The position numbers were made by a program, and so were the translations under genes. 64,000 bases of DNA, from assembly GCA_037127255.1 (NCBI GenBank), contig JBANSL010000018.1, positions 15,845,175-15,909,174 on the forward strand. The letters run 5' to 3'. The stretch comes from Persicaria tinctoria. Lineage: Eukaryota; Streptophyta; Magnoliopsida; Caryophyllales; Polygonaceae. The notes beneath the pieces were generated by a model. It did not search any database and was not told the origin of the DNA. It worked only from the letters and a program-made list of their open reading frames with translations. Below, piece by piece: positions 49,094 to 61,404 of the stretch; the stretch's first letter is position 1; the number at the start of each line of letters is the position of its first letter.

Positions 49094-49617
49094 GTTATAT
49101 TTAACATTTTCAAAGTAGTTTGAATATAACCAAATCTTCAACAATTTTGTAGTATTTTTTTATTTTTAGGTATTCACTGATTTTAAGGGTTCTTTAACAT
49201 TGTTCTAAAAATATATAAAGATAAAAATTCGTACAAGGTATGGGATCTACTACTTTAGTTTTAATAACCACGAATACTTACAAATGTTAAACGCTTTTCA
49301 GCTACTTTCACTCTCGTTAATATAGAGTAGTGCTTAGAGTAAAATATAGAAAACTCCAGGCTGAGATCATCTAGTCCACACTCACGGTCCATTATATAGT
49401 CCGTATCGCTTGGTTGGATGTGCTTAATTATTTTATTAATTTTATTAATAAATGGGGTAGTTTTATAATTGTTTTCAACTAATAAAAAAAGCGGACTATA
49501 GAAGGGACTATAAATGCGGACTAGAGCATCCTCACCGGAAATGGGTGAGTGATCCCCATTGGGGTTGTGTGAACTTGAAGAGGAAGGAAGGAAGAAGACA
49601 AGAGAGTGATCCCCAAT
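49094..49617 (-). other. orphan promoter/spacer of a lost array unit
   Basis: Aligned with 28250-28740. It starts within the promoter (TTTAACATTTTCAAAG) and ends with TCCCCAAT (49610-49617). No gene to its left. Confidence 0.65.
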
Positions 49618-50497
49618 TAGACATGTCAAACGGATCATTTGGGTCGGGTCACTTCGGGTCCCGGGTAAAACGGGTTCCGAATATATTCGGGTTGACTAAA
49701 ACCCGAGTTTGACCGAGTTTCGGGTCAATTTCGATTTTGTCAATTTTTTCTTTTTTAAATTAAAAAAATCATGATTTGATAATTTTGTGATAATTTTAAA
49801 ATTCTAAAATTATAGACGTGGTTCATAAGTTCTATTTCTTGTAATTATATACTATAATTTAGTTTTATTATTTCTCATAATTTTTAATAAAATGTAATAA
49901 TTTATAAATATCAAAATTTTAAAAAAAATTAAAATAATTTTATTAAAAATTTGATATTTTATATATTATTAAATTTTACTATAATAATATCTGATTTTTA
50001 TTAATTCTCATAATTCTTAATAAAATGTAATAATATATAAAATATCAAACATTTATATAATTTTTTAAAAATAATTCATGCATTTAGTAATGAGAATTGA
50101 ATTATTTTAATATTTAATATTTTTTAGAATTTCTATCTTCTTAAAAAAGGTGTTGAAAAATAAAAAATAAAATACTATCTATCGGACGGAGTATTACACA
50201 ATACAAATAAATATAAAAGTTGATTTGAAAATGAAAGATCAAGTGATTGTAATTATAAAATACAATAAATTGGAATCTCCATAAAAAAATTAATCATATA
50301 TATAATTATAAATCAACCGGGTCAATAAGGTCATCGGGTAAATCGGATCGAAACCCAGATTACCCAAAATAATTTCGGGTTTTCGGGTTCGGGTTGGAAA
50401 AAATTTCCGGATTAAAATTACCGGTTTCGATCGGATTGGAAAATTTCAGGGCATTCGGGTCGGGTCGGCCGGGTGAGGTTGTGTTTTGACGGGTCTA
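49618..50497. mobile_element. non-autonomous hAT element, next array unit
   Basis: 880 bp, TAGACATGTCAAA / TTTTGACGGGTCTA ends, TCCCCAAT on both sides (49610-49617, 50498-50505). 50498-50819 is the shared LTR tail and 50820-51136 the 3' flank of copy 6. Confidence 0.8.
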
Positions 50498-51393
50498 TCC
50501 CCAATACAAATTCAAAATACCCGAAATTAATCCTCGAGACCCGCCCTCTCGATCTTACCCCGACCCGATCAGAATGACGTTTCAAAATCACGAGGGTATT
50601 GACATCCAAGTTTATTTCAAATCCCAAGGTGAAAAGATGGAATCAATCGTCAAAAGTTCTAAATCATGCCGGAATCCATTTTAAGGATTTTAAAGGAGGA
50701 TTATTATATTGAGGACAAGAATTTTAAAATGTCCGAAATTTCCGACTAAATTCCATTCCGAATATTTTATTTTAAAAATATTTTATTTAAAAATCATTTT
50801 TAAAATCAAGGCCCTTACAACTTCTAGTGATTTGGGTTAAGAATATTATTCTTTGGTGAGATCGAGGTCGATCTAATTCATGCTTCGACTTAATTGAATG
50901 TATTGAAATCACATGCGAAGTATCTATCACAATCTCCCAACAAGCTCATACAAACTTGTGAAAGTAAGAAAGAAATACAAATTAATTTTATGGGGAAACT
51001 AAAACAAGATTGGAGTCGGTCTGATTGATTAAGAATGTATAGATAAAAGATAATTAAATCATTAAATATTATTACAAGGAAGAGGGAAATAAATTTTAAA
51101 AAAGCATTTAAAATGCTAAACTCCACCAGAGCTCGATCATTTGATGTTGACTTGAATGATTCGACCGTTGAGGGGCTGAACAGGCCTTGCATTGTTCAGA
51201 TTGAAATTGTTCTGTAGATCTTTGATTAGACTTGCTTGTCCCATCGTCATTGTTTGTGGCTGATCCAACCATTCATATCATTGATTAAGAAATTTCAATT
51301 GATAAGTAGGGGACAAAAATCTCTCAAACACACACATACACACACACTGTGTGTGTGTATATATATAAATATATTCAAGTTACAAAAATTTTG

Positions 51394-54300
51394 TGTAAAG
51401 GCTCGGATTTTTAAATCCTAATTTTTTTCGGAAAAAGAGAATTAAAAATGAGATTAAAATCGGGTTAAAACTCGTTTAGCGGATTTCGACCGGAAAGTAA
51501 AATTTGGCAAACAATTTCCGTCCTTGACCTCGAAAATTCAAAATAATTATCAGATGGCGATATCCTTGTCAATTTTAAAAATCTAATTGATCGAGAAAGT
51601 GGGATTCGGGAAAACTAACATTCGGGAACTAATTTCGGGATTAAAAATTCGTGTATTCGGGATTTATTTTCGGGTATTGGTTAACCAATTTTACACTCAA
51701 CATCTCACCCTGATTTATTTTCGGGTATTGGTTAACCAATTCGTGTATTCGGGATTTATTTTCGAGTATTGGTTAACCAATTTTCGGGTATTGCTTGAGG
51801 ACAAGCAAGTCTAAGTATGGGGTGATTTGATGTCTCCAAAGTAGCCATGTCTTAATGCATATTTTAGTTCCATATTCTTTACATTTTGCATATTTCGGGT
51901 TGGGAATATGTCGGATTTGTGTAGTATATGCTTATTTATCATAAATGGAGATCTACATAAGTTTCTGTTTAATATTGCAGAATATGGAACCATTTCGGAA
52001 GAAAACCAAGAAGCGAGAACCGGAGCTCAAAGACACTCGACATCGACAAACCCTAGTCGATCTCGACAGGCCATGCCTAGACACCTGCCAGGATCGAGGA
52101 GTTTATGTCGAGAAGCCGAAGACGAAGAACCCGACTTCCGAACCTTTGTCGAGATCGAGTTGGGCTACTCGAGATCGACAAGACCTCGGAGACAACCCAG
52201 AGTCGAGGAGAGCAAGCCGAGGAGAGATCGACCAACCATGCTCGGACATCTCTACTCGATGTCGACAAGAGGTACTCGAGGTCGACAAAGCCGAGGAGCC
52301 ATGACCGAGCACATCGAGAAGACTTACCCGACCAGCCAAGCAACACCTAATCGACGATCCTCTCTACTCGATGTCGACAAAGGGTCCTCGAGATCGACGA
52401 ACGCCAGAAGTCATGTCCGAGCCTGTCGAGGACTAGCTAGCCGAGACGACGAGCCAAGCCCAGTCGACCAACAATTCTACTCGATCTCGACTAGCCTTAC
52501 TCGAGATCGAGGAGGACTTCAGAAACCGCGTAACACGTTTTGGGGAGTTCTACTCGGATTGGGATTCCTTGGGCTCGAAGTTTTCCAAAGTCTATCCGAT
52601 CTATCAACATCTATCATGAAGAAGAGAGATCTATCCACTTGAAGACACTTTAGATATATTTCCCTATTTTAGATTTAATTTCATTATAGCTTTTATTTAT
52701 CTTTAAAATCTTAGATATAGTTTTAGATATAGATATAGATATTCTATCCTTGATTAGCAAGGAATAGAAGGCTATAAATAAAGCCCATGAGGCTGATTTC
52801 TATTCATTCAATCTCAGAGAGAGAAGTAAGTAGGAGAAGTAGAGAGAGAGTGAGCGGCCGATTGGAGTTGTGAAGCGAGAGCGGAATTGGCTTCAAGCGG
52901 TTGTAAACTTTGGTTTATTTTAATGCAATTAGTTATTTCCTTTCAATCGACGATGTCTGAGGTTGCGATGAAGCGCGAGTAGTCCACCCACTTCTAGGGT
53001 TGGGGCGAGCCCGACGATAGCCATGCACGTTTGAGGTAAAGATCCGACTTTTATCATGTTTTGAGCATCTACTACTTATTTATGTGTTTATTACCCATCT
53101 AATGGAGATCCATGTTAACAACTTGGATTGTAAACATAAAATCGGTAGAAACAATTAGGGTTTCTTGAAAGAGTTGTCTAATTATTGGAAAAGGCGAAAG
53201 CTTGTCCTTTGATGCAATTCACATGATTATCTGTTTATCTCTGTCTTATGCATGCTTGGTTATCGTTGTTGCAAACCCCAATCTTGGAAGCCTTTTACAT
53301 TAAGTTTAGTTCGAAATCCCAAAGCAATTGTTTTTACTTTCTTTCGTTTCGTTTTAGTTTCTGTCTCCTCGATATCGAATAGCACTCCTCGATATCGAGT
53401 ACGGATTCTCGATCTAGCATCGATGTAGCTTCTGTGTGCAGGTATTCGACAAAGCCCAACTCGACGTCGACGAAGCCTACTCGATATCGAGTACCCTCTG
53501 GTCGATATCGACTACAACCTGTGCTTGCTGCTGCGCTGCGCTCGACTGTCTGATCTTCTGTCGAGTTGTTGTACTCGAGATCGAGGACATCTGAGGTCGA
53601 CTTTCGTGAGATTTCTCCGCTGCCTAGAATCCGCTGACACGCTTCCTCGTGGATCGATCCTGACTTCCCGCTGCTACATCAGGAGGAGGTCTTGTAATTA
53701 TTTGCAAGGGACAAAATCTAGTTTGCTGTATTTATTTATATTTTATTTGCATACTCGATTTCCTCCTAACAACACACCCACTCCCCCTACCTTGTCCTGC
53801 AACCCGAGCCCATCCCCCTGCCTATATCACTCCGTCACTTCCCCTGTTTCCGCCAGCACCCACGCCCTCCCTCACCATCACTCTCTTCCCATCTTCCTCC
53901 TTCCTCAAGAGCTGCAGCAACAGCATCTGTTTCCACCCCTCGAGAGCACAGAAGCAGCAGCTCGACACCATCACCGAATCTCCACCGTCACCTTCACTCT
54001 TCCTTTCACCACCACCACCTTGCTCCTTCCTTATCGCCGCCACACACCAGCACCTCCTTCCCCTCCGTCGAGCAACATCACCAGCCTTCGACATCCCATG
54101 GAGCCACCAGCAGCAACAACGGACACCACCGGAACCGCCACGGAGCCACCGCAACCCATTCCTTTCTAATCTTCGATCAATCGCGAAGCTAACTTTCAGT
54201 AAGCGTCCCTCCTTCGTTTTTTATTGAAATTGCTTGCGGTCTTCACCATCACACTCATCTACATCCGGTGTAGGTCCGTCAAGCCACCGACGAAGCCCAG

Positions 54301-56402
54301 AACTCCGATCGAGAGCTCCGAAGTCGCGAAAAATCCATCTCGGTGAGCTCCGAATTTATCCTCGTTTCGATTCATTTCGGAGTCTTTTTCGATGCTTAGA
54401 CTAGTCGAGAGTGTGCGTGAGCTGAGTGAGGGACGATCGGGTGAGGTCGAGAGCTCCGACGATCGTCGGAGCTCGGTCGGCGTGAGTGAGAGTGCGAGGG
54501 CGCGAGGCGAGGCGACCAACTGCGACGAGCAGAGGCGAGTGCAAGGCGCGGTGCTGTAGGAGCGCGAGCCAAGACCAGGCGGGGCTGGGCGAGGCGGAGC
54601 CGGTGAGTCCGGGAGAGCTTGGCACCGGTGGAGCATGGTGGGAACCTCCGTTTGAATGAAGAGGAAGAAGAAGACGTCCAGGCGGGCCCCACCTCCGATT
54701 TATTTATTTATTTATTCATTTTGGTTGGGTTTGGCTTGAACCGGGTTCGGTTCGGTTCGGTTGGATTTAAATGGGTTTGGTTTGGTTCGGGTTTAACCAT
54801 TGACTTATTAATTAGTTAGCGGTATTTAAAATAGCATATAATAATATTTGAGATTTAAAATATATTATTAGGACTTAAAGATTTATAATGAATTTGAAAA
54901 AGGATTTTTGCGGGTATTTTCAAGGGTCGGAATTCTTAACTGTTTAATTCGGATTTGAAACGATTTTGAACTAAGCTGACAATAAGAGTTATTCGATGAC
55001 TAACTAGCATAATAGTATGATCGTTTGACTAACGACATGATATGTGTGACTAATGGCATGACTTGTGGTGATTTATTATAAGGGGGTAAATATTTGTTTC
55101 CGATGATGATAATGATATATATACTTATGAAGAGTATGATTACGAAATAGTAATATGCAAATGTGACTAAGTATGATATGGAGGTTATCTTAAGTTATAA
55201 GAGATGGTTGATCATGATGAACTGGAAGTATGGTTGGAGTGATCTTGCTTATTTATTTACTTGTATGAGTGTGTAATATATGTGATCAGAAAAGCTATAG
55301 AAGTATACTTAGTACATTCTCGTTATGTAATTAGGTGATATTCTGTGATCGTGACTAATGTGTGCTGGATTCTTCTTTTGCTGATCTTCTAGCCAGGTAA
55401 GTACCTCCGGGGCTTACTCAGTAACCAGTACCTCCTGCCTGATGTGTCATATAGTAAGTAGGTGTTGCATATGCATAAAAGCATGTCATGTAGTAGCATG
55501 CTTAGGAATTGCACTTACGAATGAGCATTCTTATTATGTATGCATTTGAATATAGAACGGTCGTTACCTGTGGGTCCTAGAGTCCTTGCTAGGGTCATAG
55601 GGCAGCCCAGCTTCATCGGGTGTTGTCCTCCTTGAGTCATTTATATATATCATGAGATACGAGATGGGCATGAGATATGATATGATGATGAGATATGATA
55701 TGATGATGAGAATTGATATGTTATAGAATCGAACTGGCCAGTCTCCACCCTGCCAGGAAAGGGGGGGGGGGGGTTGGTAGAAGAGGGATATACCACTTGG
55801 TATTCTTTGTTAAGGCCTTACTAAATATTCTGCACATATGAATTAGGAACATGATAGTGTGGTTAATATTCTAATACTGCATGACTTGGTGGTATAGTTT
55901 CAGGTAGTGTGGTTAATATTCTAGGTATAGGCGTATTATATGTCCTCGGCGCGGTCAGAGGACCCGCAGGCGGACTCTTGGCCTGACTTGGTGGTATAGT
56001 TTCAGGTACCCGATACACTACTTGATTTTATGTTGTTATGACGGGGTCTATTCATATGGCGGAGAGTGAGTGTTTGAAACCTGATTTCACCATATTCATG
56101 CTTTTGGGATTTCTCCCTACTTATACTCTGTTTTGACCCGGCTCTGCCGTGGCACTGGTTGTATCATTTTCAGAACTTATGCCCTTTGCATGATAAAGGA
56201 TTTTCCGCGTTGTAGACTTAGGACAGGTACAGGGGTTTACCCCAGGGTCTCCAATGGACCTTCCGGATTTGGGTGCGAAATCCCACTTTAAACTACAAAT
56301 CTTCGGTTTCAAACCTTCAACCTGTACTCGGGGCGCAAGATCCCAACGAGGGGTTTCATCCCTCGAAACGTAACTCGGGAATCATAATCCTGGGCCGTTA
56401 CA
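51394..56402 (+). mobile_element. element IV: solo LTR in intron 5 of copy 6, with nested Athila-like piece
   Basis: TGTAAAGGCTCGG...GGGCCGTTACA with perfect duplication ttttg (51389-51393, 56403-56407). Removing the nested piece leaves about 2.95 kb, similar to LTR VI over both arms. 54180-54660 is GC-rich leader-like sequence. 55755-55775 has a G-run in a region that otherwise matches 35120-35160. No gene remains. Confidence 0.78.
51711..53774 (+). mobile_element. Athila-like polypurine tract plus 3' LTR nested in element IV
   Basis: 51790-51822 holds TTGCTTGAGGACAAGCAAG and AAGTATGGGG (polypurine tract). 51823-53774 is an LTR (TGATTTGATGTC...CCTCCTAACAACA) distantly related to those of element III and equally rich in TCGAnnTCGA words (52020-52530, 53360-53600). 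caccc occurs at 51706-51710 and 53775-53779 and may be the target duplication, although 51711-51789 repeats host LTR sequence (ATTTATTTTCGGGTATTGG units). The long frame 51908-52642 comes from the palindromic repeats. Confidence 0.6.
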
Positions 56403-58072
56403 TTTTGAGTGTAACTTACATCTGTTAGGAACCACCTTACTCCATCAGAACAAGGCGGGAAGGTGAGAGAGCCTTTGTATGTCATGTAGTTTGCAATTGG
56501 GATTTTGTTGAGCAAATTTCCCATTTCCGCGAATTTATCCTTAGGTACTTGTTCGGCCCATTTATTGCCTTGCTCAACACAACTCATTTTTTTGCTAGTT
56601 TAGCCATCTCGGGTTCAACCTACATATTTTCACAACAAAACGTATATGCACATACGGGTAAATAATAAACCATTGAGCTTTTCTTGGCCAATTTAGTCCT
56701 TGAAAAATTGTCTCTATATAGAAATTACATACTGCAACAACAATAGGATCGGATGACCCAATTTGGTAGACGGTAGCTATGATGACCCCTTTTAGATCAT
56801 ATGTAAGGAACCGTTGTGGCAACTCTGCAACAAGTCTAGATACAACAAATTCCAGTGTTACAAATTCTGACTGAAACTCCAACCAAAATATTTGTTTTTA
56901 TAAAAGAATAAAAATAAAAATAAATTAATTGGGTAATAATTAATGTACTTTTTTCCATCAATAGTGTGCTCTGAGGATGTGTGCCAACGCAAGTCGGATA
57001 GCGTGTAGGTCTCACCATCTAGGATCAATTCATTCTTCCCCTTTAGCAACAACTATATTCTCATGAATTTGTGAAAGTGTTAAAGGAAAACTTTGTGTGC
57101 GCATAATATAATTTTTATAGATAAATAAATAATTGATTTGGAGAGGAAAAATAAGAAATAAACCTTTGCGCCTAAGCCATCGGTCATAAGGGTAGCATTG
57201 GTGACTTGATAGATAACCTTCAAATGCGATAACTCTTTATTGATAACGGCCTTTTTTATGTCAATGTTAATTGGAGATTGTTGGTTTCCAGTTCCGCAAA
57301 GTTTATTAAGAAGCGTATTGAGTCCCCATTTTGTTGTATCTTGGTAATTGAGTGGTTGCTCTTTATAACATGTATTCAAGTTAATAACATACATTAAAGT
57401 CAACATCGATTTTAGAACGTTTGGTATAATAATAATAACGGAAATTTCGCGGGTGCCCTTGGGATATTGTAATTTTTGCAGGGTATACAACTCTTTTACA
57501 TAATTCGTGTGATACCCCTGTTTTTTTTGTTGCATTTCGCCTCGTGCCCTAAGTGGTTAAACTTAACGGATGTGCACTCATCTCCGTTACTTTTGAAATT
57601 TAAAAAAAAAAAAACGAAAGAAAGAAAACCCGACATCTTCCCTGAAAGTCTACCAGAGAATGAAGGCACACCACGGAGGAGGAGAATGAAGACACAGAAC
57701 GAAGTAGCACTTAGAGTCGACTGGAGGACGAGGAAGAACTGAGCGAGGCAAGGGCAGCTCCGATGCCTGAGGCGGCGACGAGACTGCTGCCAGAGGCGTT
57801 GTGACTTATGAAGATGGGGGCGATAGTGGGAGGAGAAGCCAAACACCGAACTCCCATGACTAAGAGCAAAGGGATTGGTGACCCATTGTTTATGCCGGCG
57901 ACCGGAGGTGGAGAAGAAGATGATATCAGGTTAGCATATTTTTTCCCCTTTACTGAAATTTAGGTTTAGGTTGAAATTAAATTGATGCATTTGTGGGAAA
58001 TTGGTGTTTTCAATTTGAAATTGGGGGTTTTCTACTACATAGCATTGTTATTTTGAGTCTTATTATAAACTG

Positions 58073-58782
58073 AATGTGTGCATTTTTCTTTTCTTTTTGG
58101 TATCTGCATTGTATAATGTGATATATCATATGAATGTCTCAGCAAACCTTTCAAGTAATGAAGAAAATTGTTTGTTATAGAACTATATGCTTGCGAATTC
58201 AGCCAACTTGTTAAGGAGGAACAAAGCTATCCACGAGATTTTAATACAAATCCGCCAAAATTTGCACTCCAAATGACATAACCATATATTGAATTGATTA
58301 AATGGTTTTGGAGTTTGTTTGGCATGTGGAACAGAAAAAATGGGTGTGTGGGGGTTGTGATCTTAACCAATTGGAAACAAACTGTTGAAATGTCTCCTCA
58401 TCATCACCTCTCCATTGTAGGTAGTGGGTGTCATTAACCTTCTAGCTAACTTTTGGTGCTCAACTTCTCTGAGATTGGAAATCAACTTCCATTTTTGCAG
58501 GAATATTTGCTTCATTACTTGTTCCATCAACAAATTATTTTACCCATCAGTTGTTTTTTAATTTTGGAAGTCTCAAAATGAGCAAAAGAACTTCACTGGG
58601 AGTCTAGGACCACACCCATTTTAACCTCTCAAGCTCTGGAAAATGGTTGGCCATGAAATCTTTTATAAAAGGGGTAAGTGTTCAAAATACAACAATGCTA
58701 TGTTTGCTGAGACATTCATATGGTATATCACCTTGTATAATGCAGATACCAAAAAGAAAAGAAAAATGCACACATTTCGTTT
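58073..58782. repeat. imperfect inverted repeat, arms about 75 bp
   Basis: 58073-58150 (GTGTGCATTTTTCTTTTCTT ... GAATGTCTCAGCAAA) is nearly the reverse complement of 58705-58782, with about 550 bases between. It lies wholly inside the Mutator-like element. It could be a separate small inverted-repeat element or a hairpin precursor; there is no direct sign of either. Confidence 0.6.
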
Positions 58783-59311
58783 ATGATGTGATCGGTGACC
58801 GGAGTTGGAGAATAACAAAGTTGTTGGAATTTGGTTAATGGTGTGTGATGATTTTATAACAGCCTTAACTCTTATTCTTGTGAGTTACTAACAAAAATTA
58901 TGTCTAATTTATATCTTTGAATATTGGGTTTTCTTTCTTTGTTTTATGAAAGAAGTAACTTGATAGTTGGTACCAATAGATTCTTTGTAGCTCTATTGTC
59001 AAGTTTATTATCATGGGTTGCTATATATTTATCATAGCAAGTTTATTCTAACAAACTTTCTAATTGGAAATTTGAAACCATGTGCAAACGAGATATCTGA
59101 TTCATATTGTGCAGGATTAAATACAAAGTTTCAAATCTATTTTCTCGTTTTCCATATCTAAATGCAACAAAACAAGTAGAAACTAGATGTGAAAGTTCAC
59201 TTGAAGTTAATTGGATGAAGTGGTTACTAGCATCTAGGCACAATGATCATTGCATTGCCCTAATGATCGAGTATCATATTTCTATGCCCTTATTCCACAT
59301 GATGAAATTTA

Positions 59312-59382
59312 AGTCTATTAGCTCAAATGGTAGAGCGATGTGCTAATGCAAAAGGATGCGGGTTCAAATCCCGCATAGACTA
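59312..59382 (+). ncRNA. tRNA-like sequence (plus strand)
   Basis: AGTCTAT pairs with ATAGACT (acceptor, 7 bp). D arm GCTC AAATGGTA GAGC and T arm GCGGG TTCAAAT CCCGC are complete, and Pol III A- and B-box-like sequences (TTAGCTCAAATGGTAGA, GGTTCAAATCC) are present. The middle (GATGTGCTAATGCAAAAGGAT) does not form a normal 5-bp anticodon stem, so it is not called a functional tRNA. No CCA is encoded, as usual in eukaryotes. Confidence 0.45.
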
Positions 59383-59808
59383 ATCTCAATTTAATAGGAA
59401 GTTCAACTTTACACATGTGATTTTCCTTATTTATTTCTATCTGTAAAGAAACTGAACAGAAGCTCAATCAAGCTTTGATTAATCTCATCAATGGAGGTTT
59501 CAAGTTTTCTATTTTGGGGTTTGTTATGGTGAGAGAGAGAGTTTCTTGAACTAATTTCTCTTATGATGAATGAATGACTGTTTACAAGTCAAGTACAATG
59601 TATTTATACATCAGCTTCTATAGGAAAGGACTAAACTATCTTTGTCCTCTACACTTAGCAGCTTAATACAGTTGATCATCACAACCTATATGCTCAATAG
59701 TATCATTCATAGAATCAAAGTCAACTAGTAGTTGCGCAATGCAGGTAGTTTAGCAAGTTTTAAGGATTGTTTTGGTTGACCTGCAATATATATAACCTAA
59801 TATCAAGA

Positions 59809-59879
59809 TAGCCTATGTGGGATTTGAACCCACATCTTTGTGTCTAAACACATTGCTCTTCCATTCGAGCTAATAGGCT
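59809..59879 (-). ncRNA. tRNA-like sequence (minus strand), partner of 59312-59382
   Basis: Same architecture in inverted orientation: AGCCTAT/ATAGGCT acceptor, GCTC/GAGC D stem, GTGGG/CCCAC T stem. The middle (AATGTGTTTAGACACAAAGAT) can make TGTG/CACA. Compared with its partner, one acceptor pair and one T-stem pair have changed on both sides (T-A to C-G; C-G to T-A), so pairing is preserved. Confidence 0.45.
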
Positions 59880-61404
59880 TAGTAAGTTAGACATACTAAA
59901 ATTAGACAACTTCAAAGCGTAATAAAAAAATATGATAAATTGACCAGCTAAAAACCAGCCAGTAGCAATATCATTGTAATTGTTATTTTAGGATGAGTTA
60001 AACTGCATAAAATGTTAAATGATATACTACAATATGGTTGATCTATATGTTCATAACAGGTACTTTCACATATGTCAGATAATATTTTGAAACTTCATTT
60101 ACAAGCATTTGGTATTTTTTTAAGCTACAACAAAGAAGGGTACTACAACACACTATTAACATTATTCTGTTTTCTTATGTGCTTTGAAATAAATAAAAAA
60201 GTTATGGTAAACATTTTTACTCTAAATATGCATTTGTTTAGCCATGTTTGAAAATCCAAATAAAGAATTGATAAGCTCACATCCTGCAATCAATACCCAA
60301 ACAAAGAATTGCTCTGACTCATACCCAAACAAATGCATATTTAGTGTAAAAAGGGCTAAACACAGAGAATTATTGTAATTGCATGATATTTTTCAACAAC
60401 GCAGAGAATTGTTGTAACCTTCGGATAAAAAAAAACAGAGAATTGTTGTAACCGAGAGATGCTAAACAAACATGGCTAGATATGCATTCGAATAGCTATA
60501 AATCCAAACAAAGAATTGATAAAGCTCCACAAATCCTGTGTTAAACTAAGATACTAAATCCCCAAACCCTAAATCCCCAAATTGAGAGAAAATCCCCTTT
60601 TGATAAAGTTCCACAAATCCATTGAATTTCAACAATTCGAATCATCACCCCTAATCCCTGAATCCCCAAACCCTATATTAAACCAAGAGATACTCACCTC
60701 CACCTTCGGTACCAACTGAGCTCCACCGTCAACAATCTGGCCGGCGTCGTGTATTGGACCCCTCACCTCGCTCTCTCCCTCTCTCGCGACCTATCTCTTC
60801 TCCTTTCACTCTTCGACCTTTGCTTTTCGCCCTTCCTTCTTCGACCTTCGTCTGCAATTCCATTGTCTGCTTTTCGCTCTACACTCGTTGCCCTTCCATT
60901 CTTTCATTCAGCAATTCGCTTTCTTTCATTTTTTTTTAATTTCAAAAGTAATAGAGATGAGTGTACATCCGTTAAGTTTAACCACGAGGACACGAGGCGA
61001 AATGTAATAAAAACACAGGGGTACCACACGAATTATGTAAAAGAGTTGTATACCCCGCGAAAATTGTAATACCTCAATGGCACCTCGCGAAATTTCCGTA
61101 ATAATAATAATGATTTTCTATGAGATATGCTATTTAATTTCTTCCAAAAGAGTTTATCCATATTTATAACAATCGATCTGTCTAATAAACATATTCCAAT
61201 TTAAATTCGTATTATATAATTGAACTCAAATTAATAGAGGTAAACTCTTCAAATAAAATAAATAAAACAAATATTAGATATGGATAGATAGAAAAAGAAG
61301 CATCTTAATGATATATACCAGGCTTAGGTACATCAGCAAAAGCGTTTTGGTAGATAAAAGCATTGTCGATGAAGAATAAACTTATTAAAAATAAAGAATT
61401 TGAC

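Larger units (their letters stand above)
57439..61098. mobile_element. non-autonomous Mutator-like element with long inverted repeats, in intron 1 of copy 6
   Basis: 3,660 bp bounded by a 9-bp duplication taataataa (57430-57438, 61099-61107). Terminal inverted repeats of about 170 bp (57439-57608 and 60930-61098) start CGGAAATTTCGCG and share blocks such as GTATACAACTCTTTTACATA and TTAAACTTAACGGATGT. No transposase frame is present. The interior holds a purine-rich block (57620-57940), an inverted repeat (58073-58782), two tRNA-like sequences and a pyrimidine-rich block (60700-60900). It may carry captured host sequence, but I recognise no gene. Confidence 0.82.

Noticed and set aside
51908..52642. 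244-codon plus-strand frame rich in STS and SRST
   Set aside because: Lies in an LTR and is produced by TCGAnnTCGA repeats; other frames are also open there.
53525..54169. 214-codon frame rich in Ser, Thr, Pro and His
   Set aside because: Crosses the boundary between the nested LTR and LTR IV at 53774, so it is a chance fusion.
58647..58838. 63-codon frame in the Mutator-like element
   Set aside because: Overlaps the inverted-repeat arm; no similarity recognised.
59312..59382. Functional tRNA gene with a defined anticodon
   Set aside because: The anticodon stem does not pair and no reliable anticodon can be assigned; kept only as tRNA-like.
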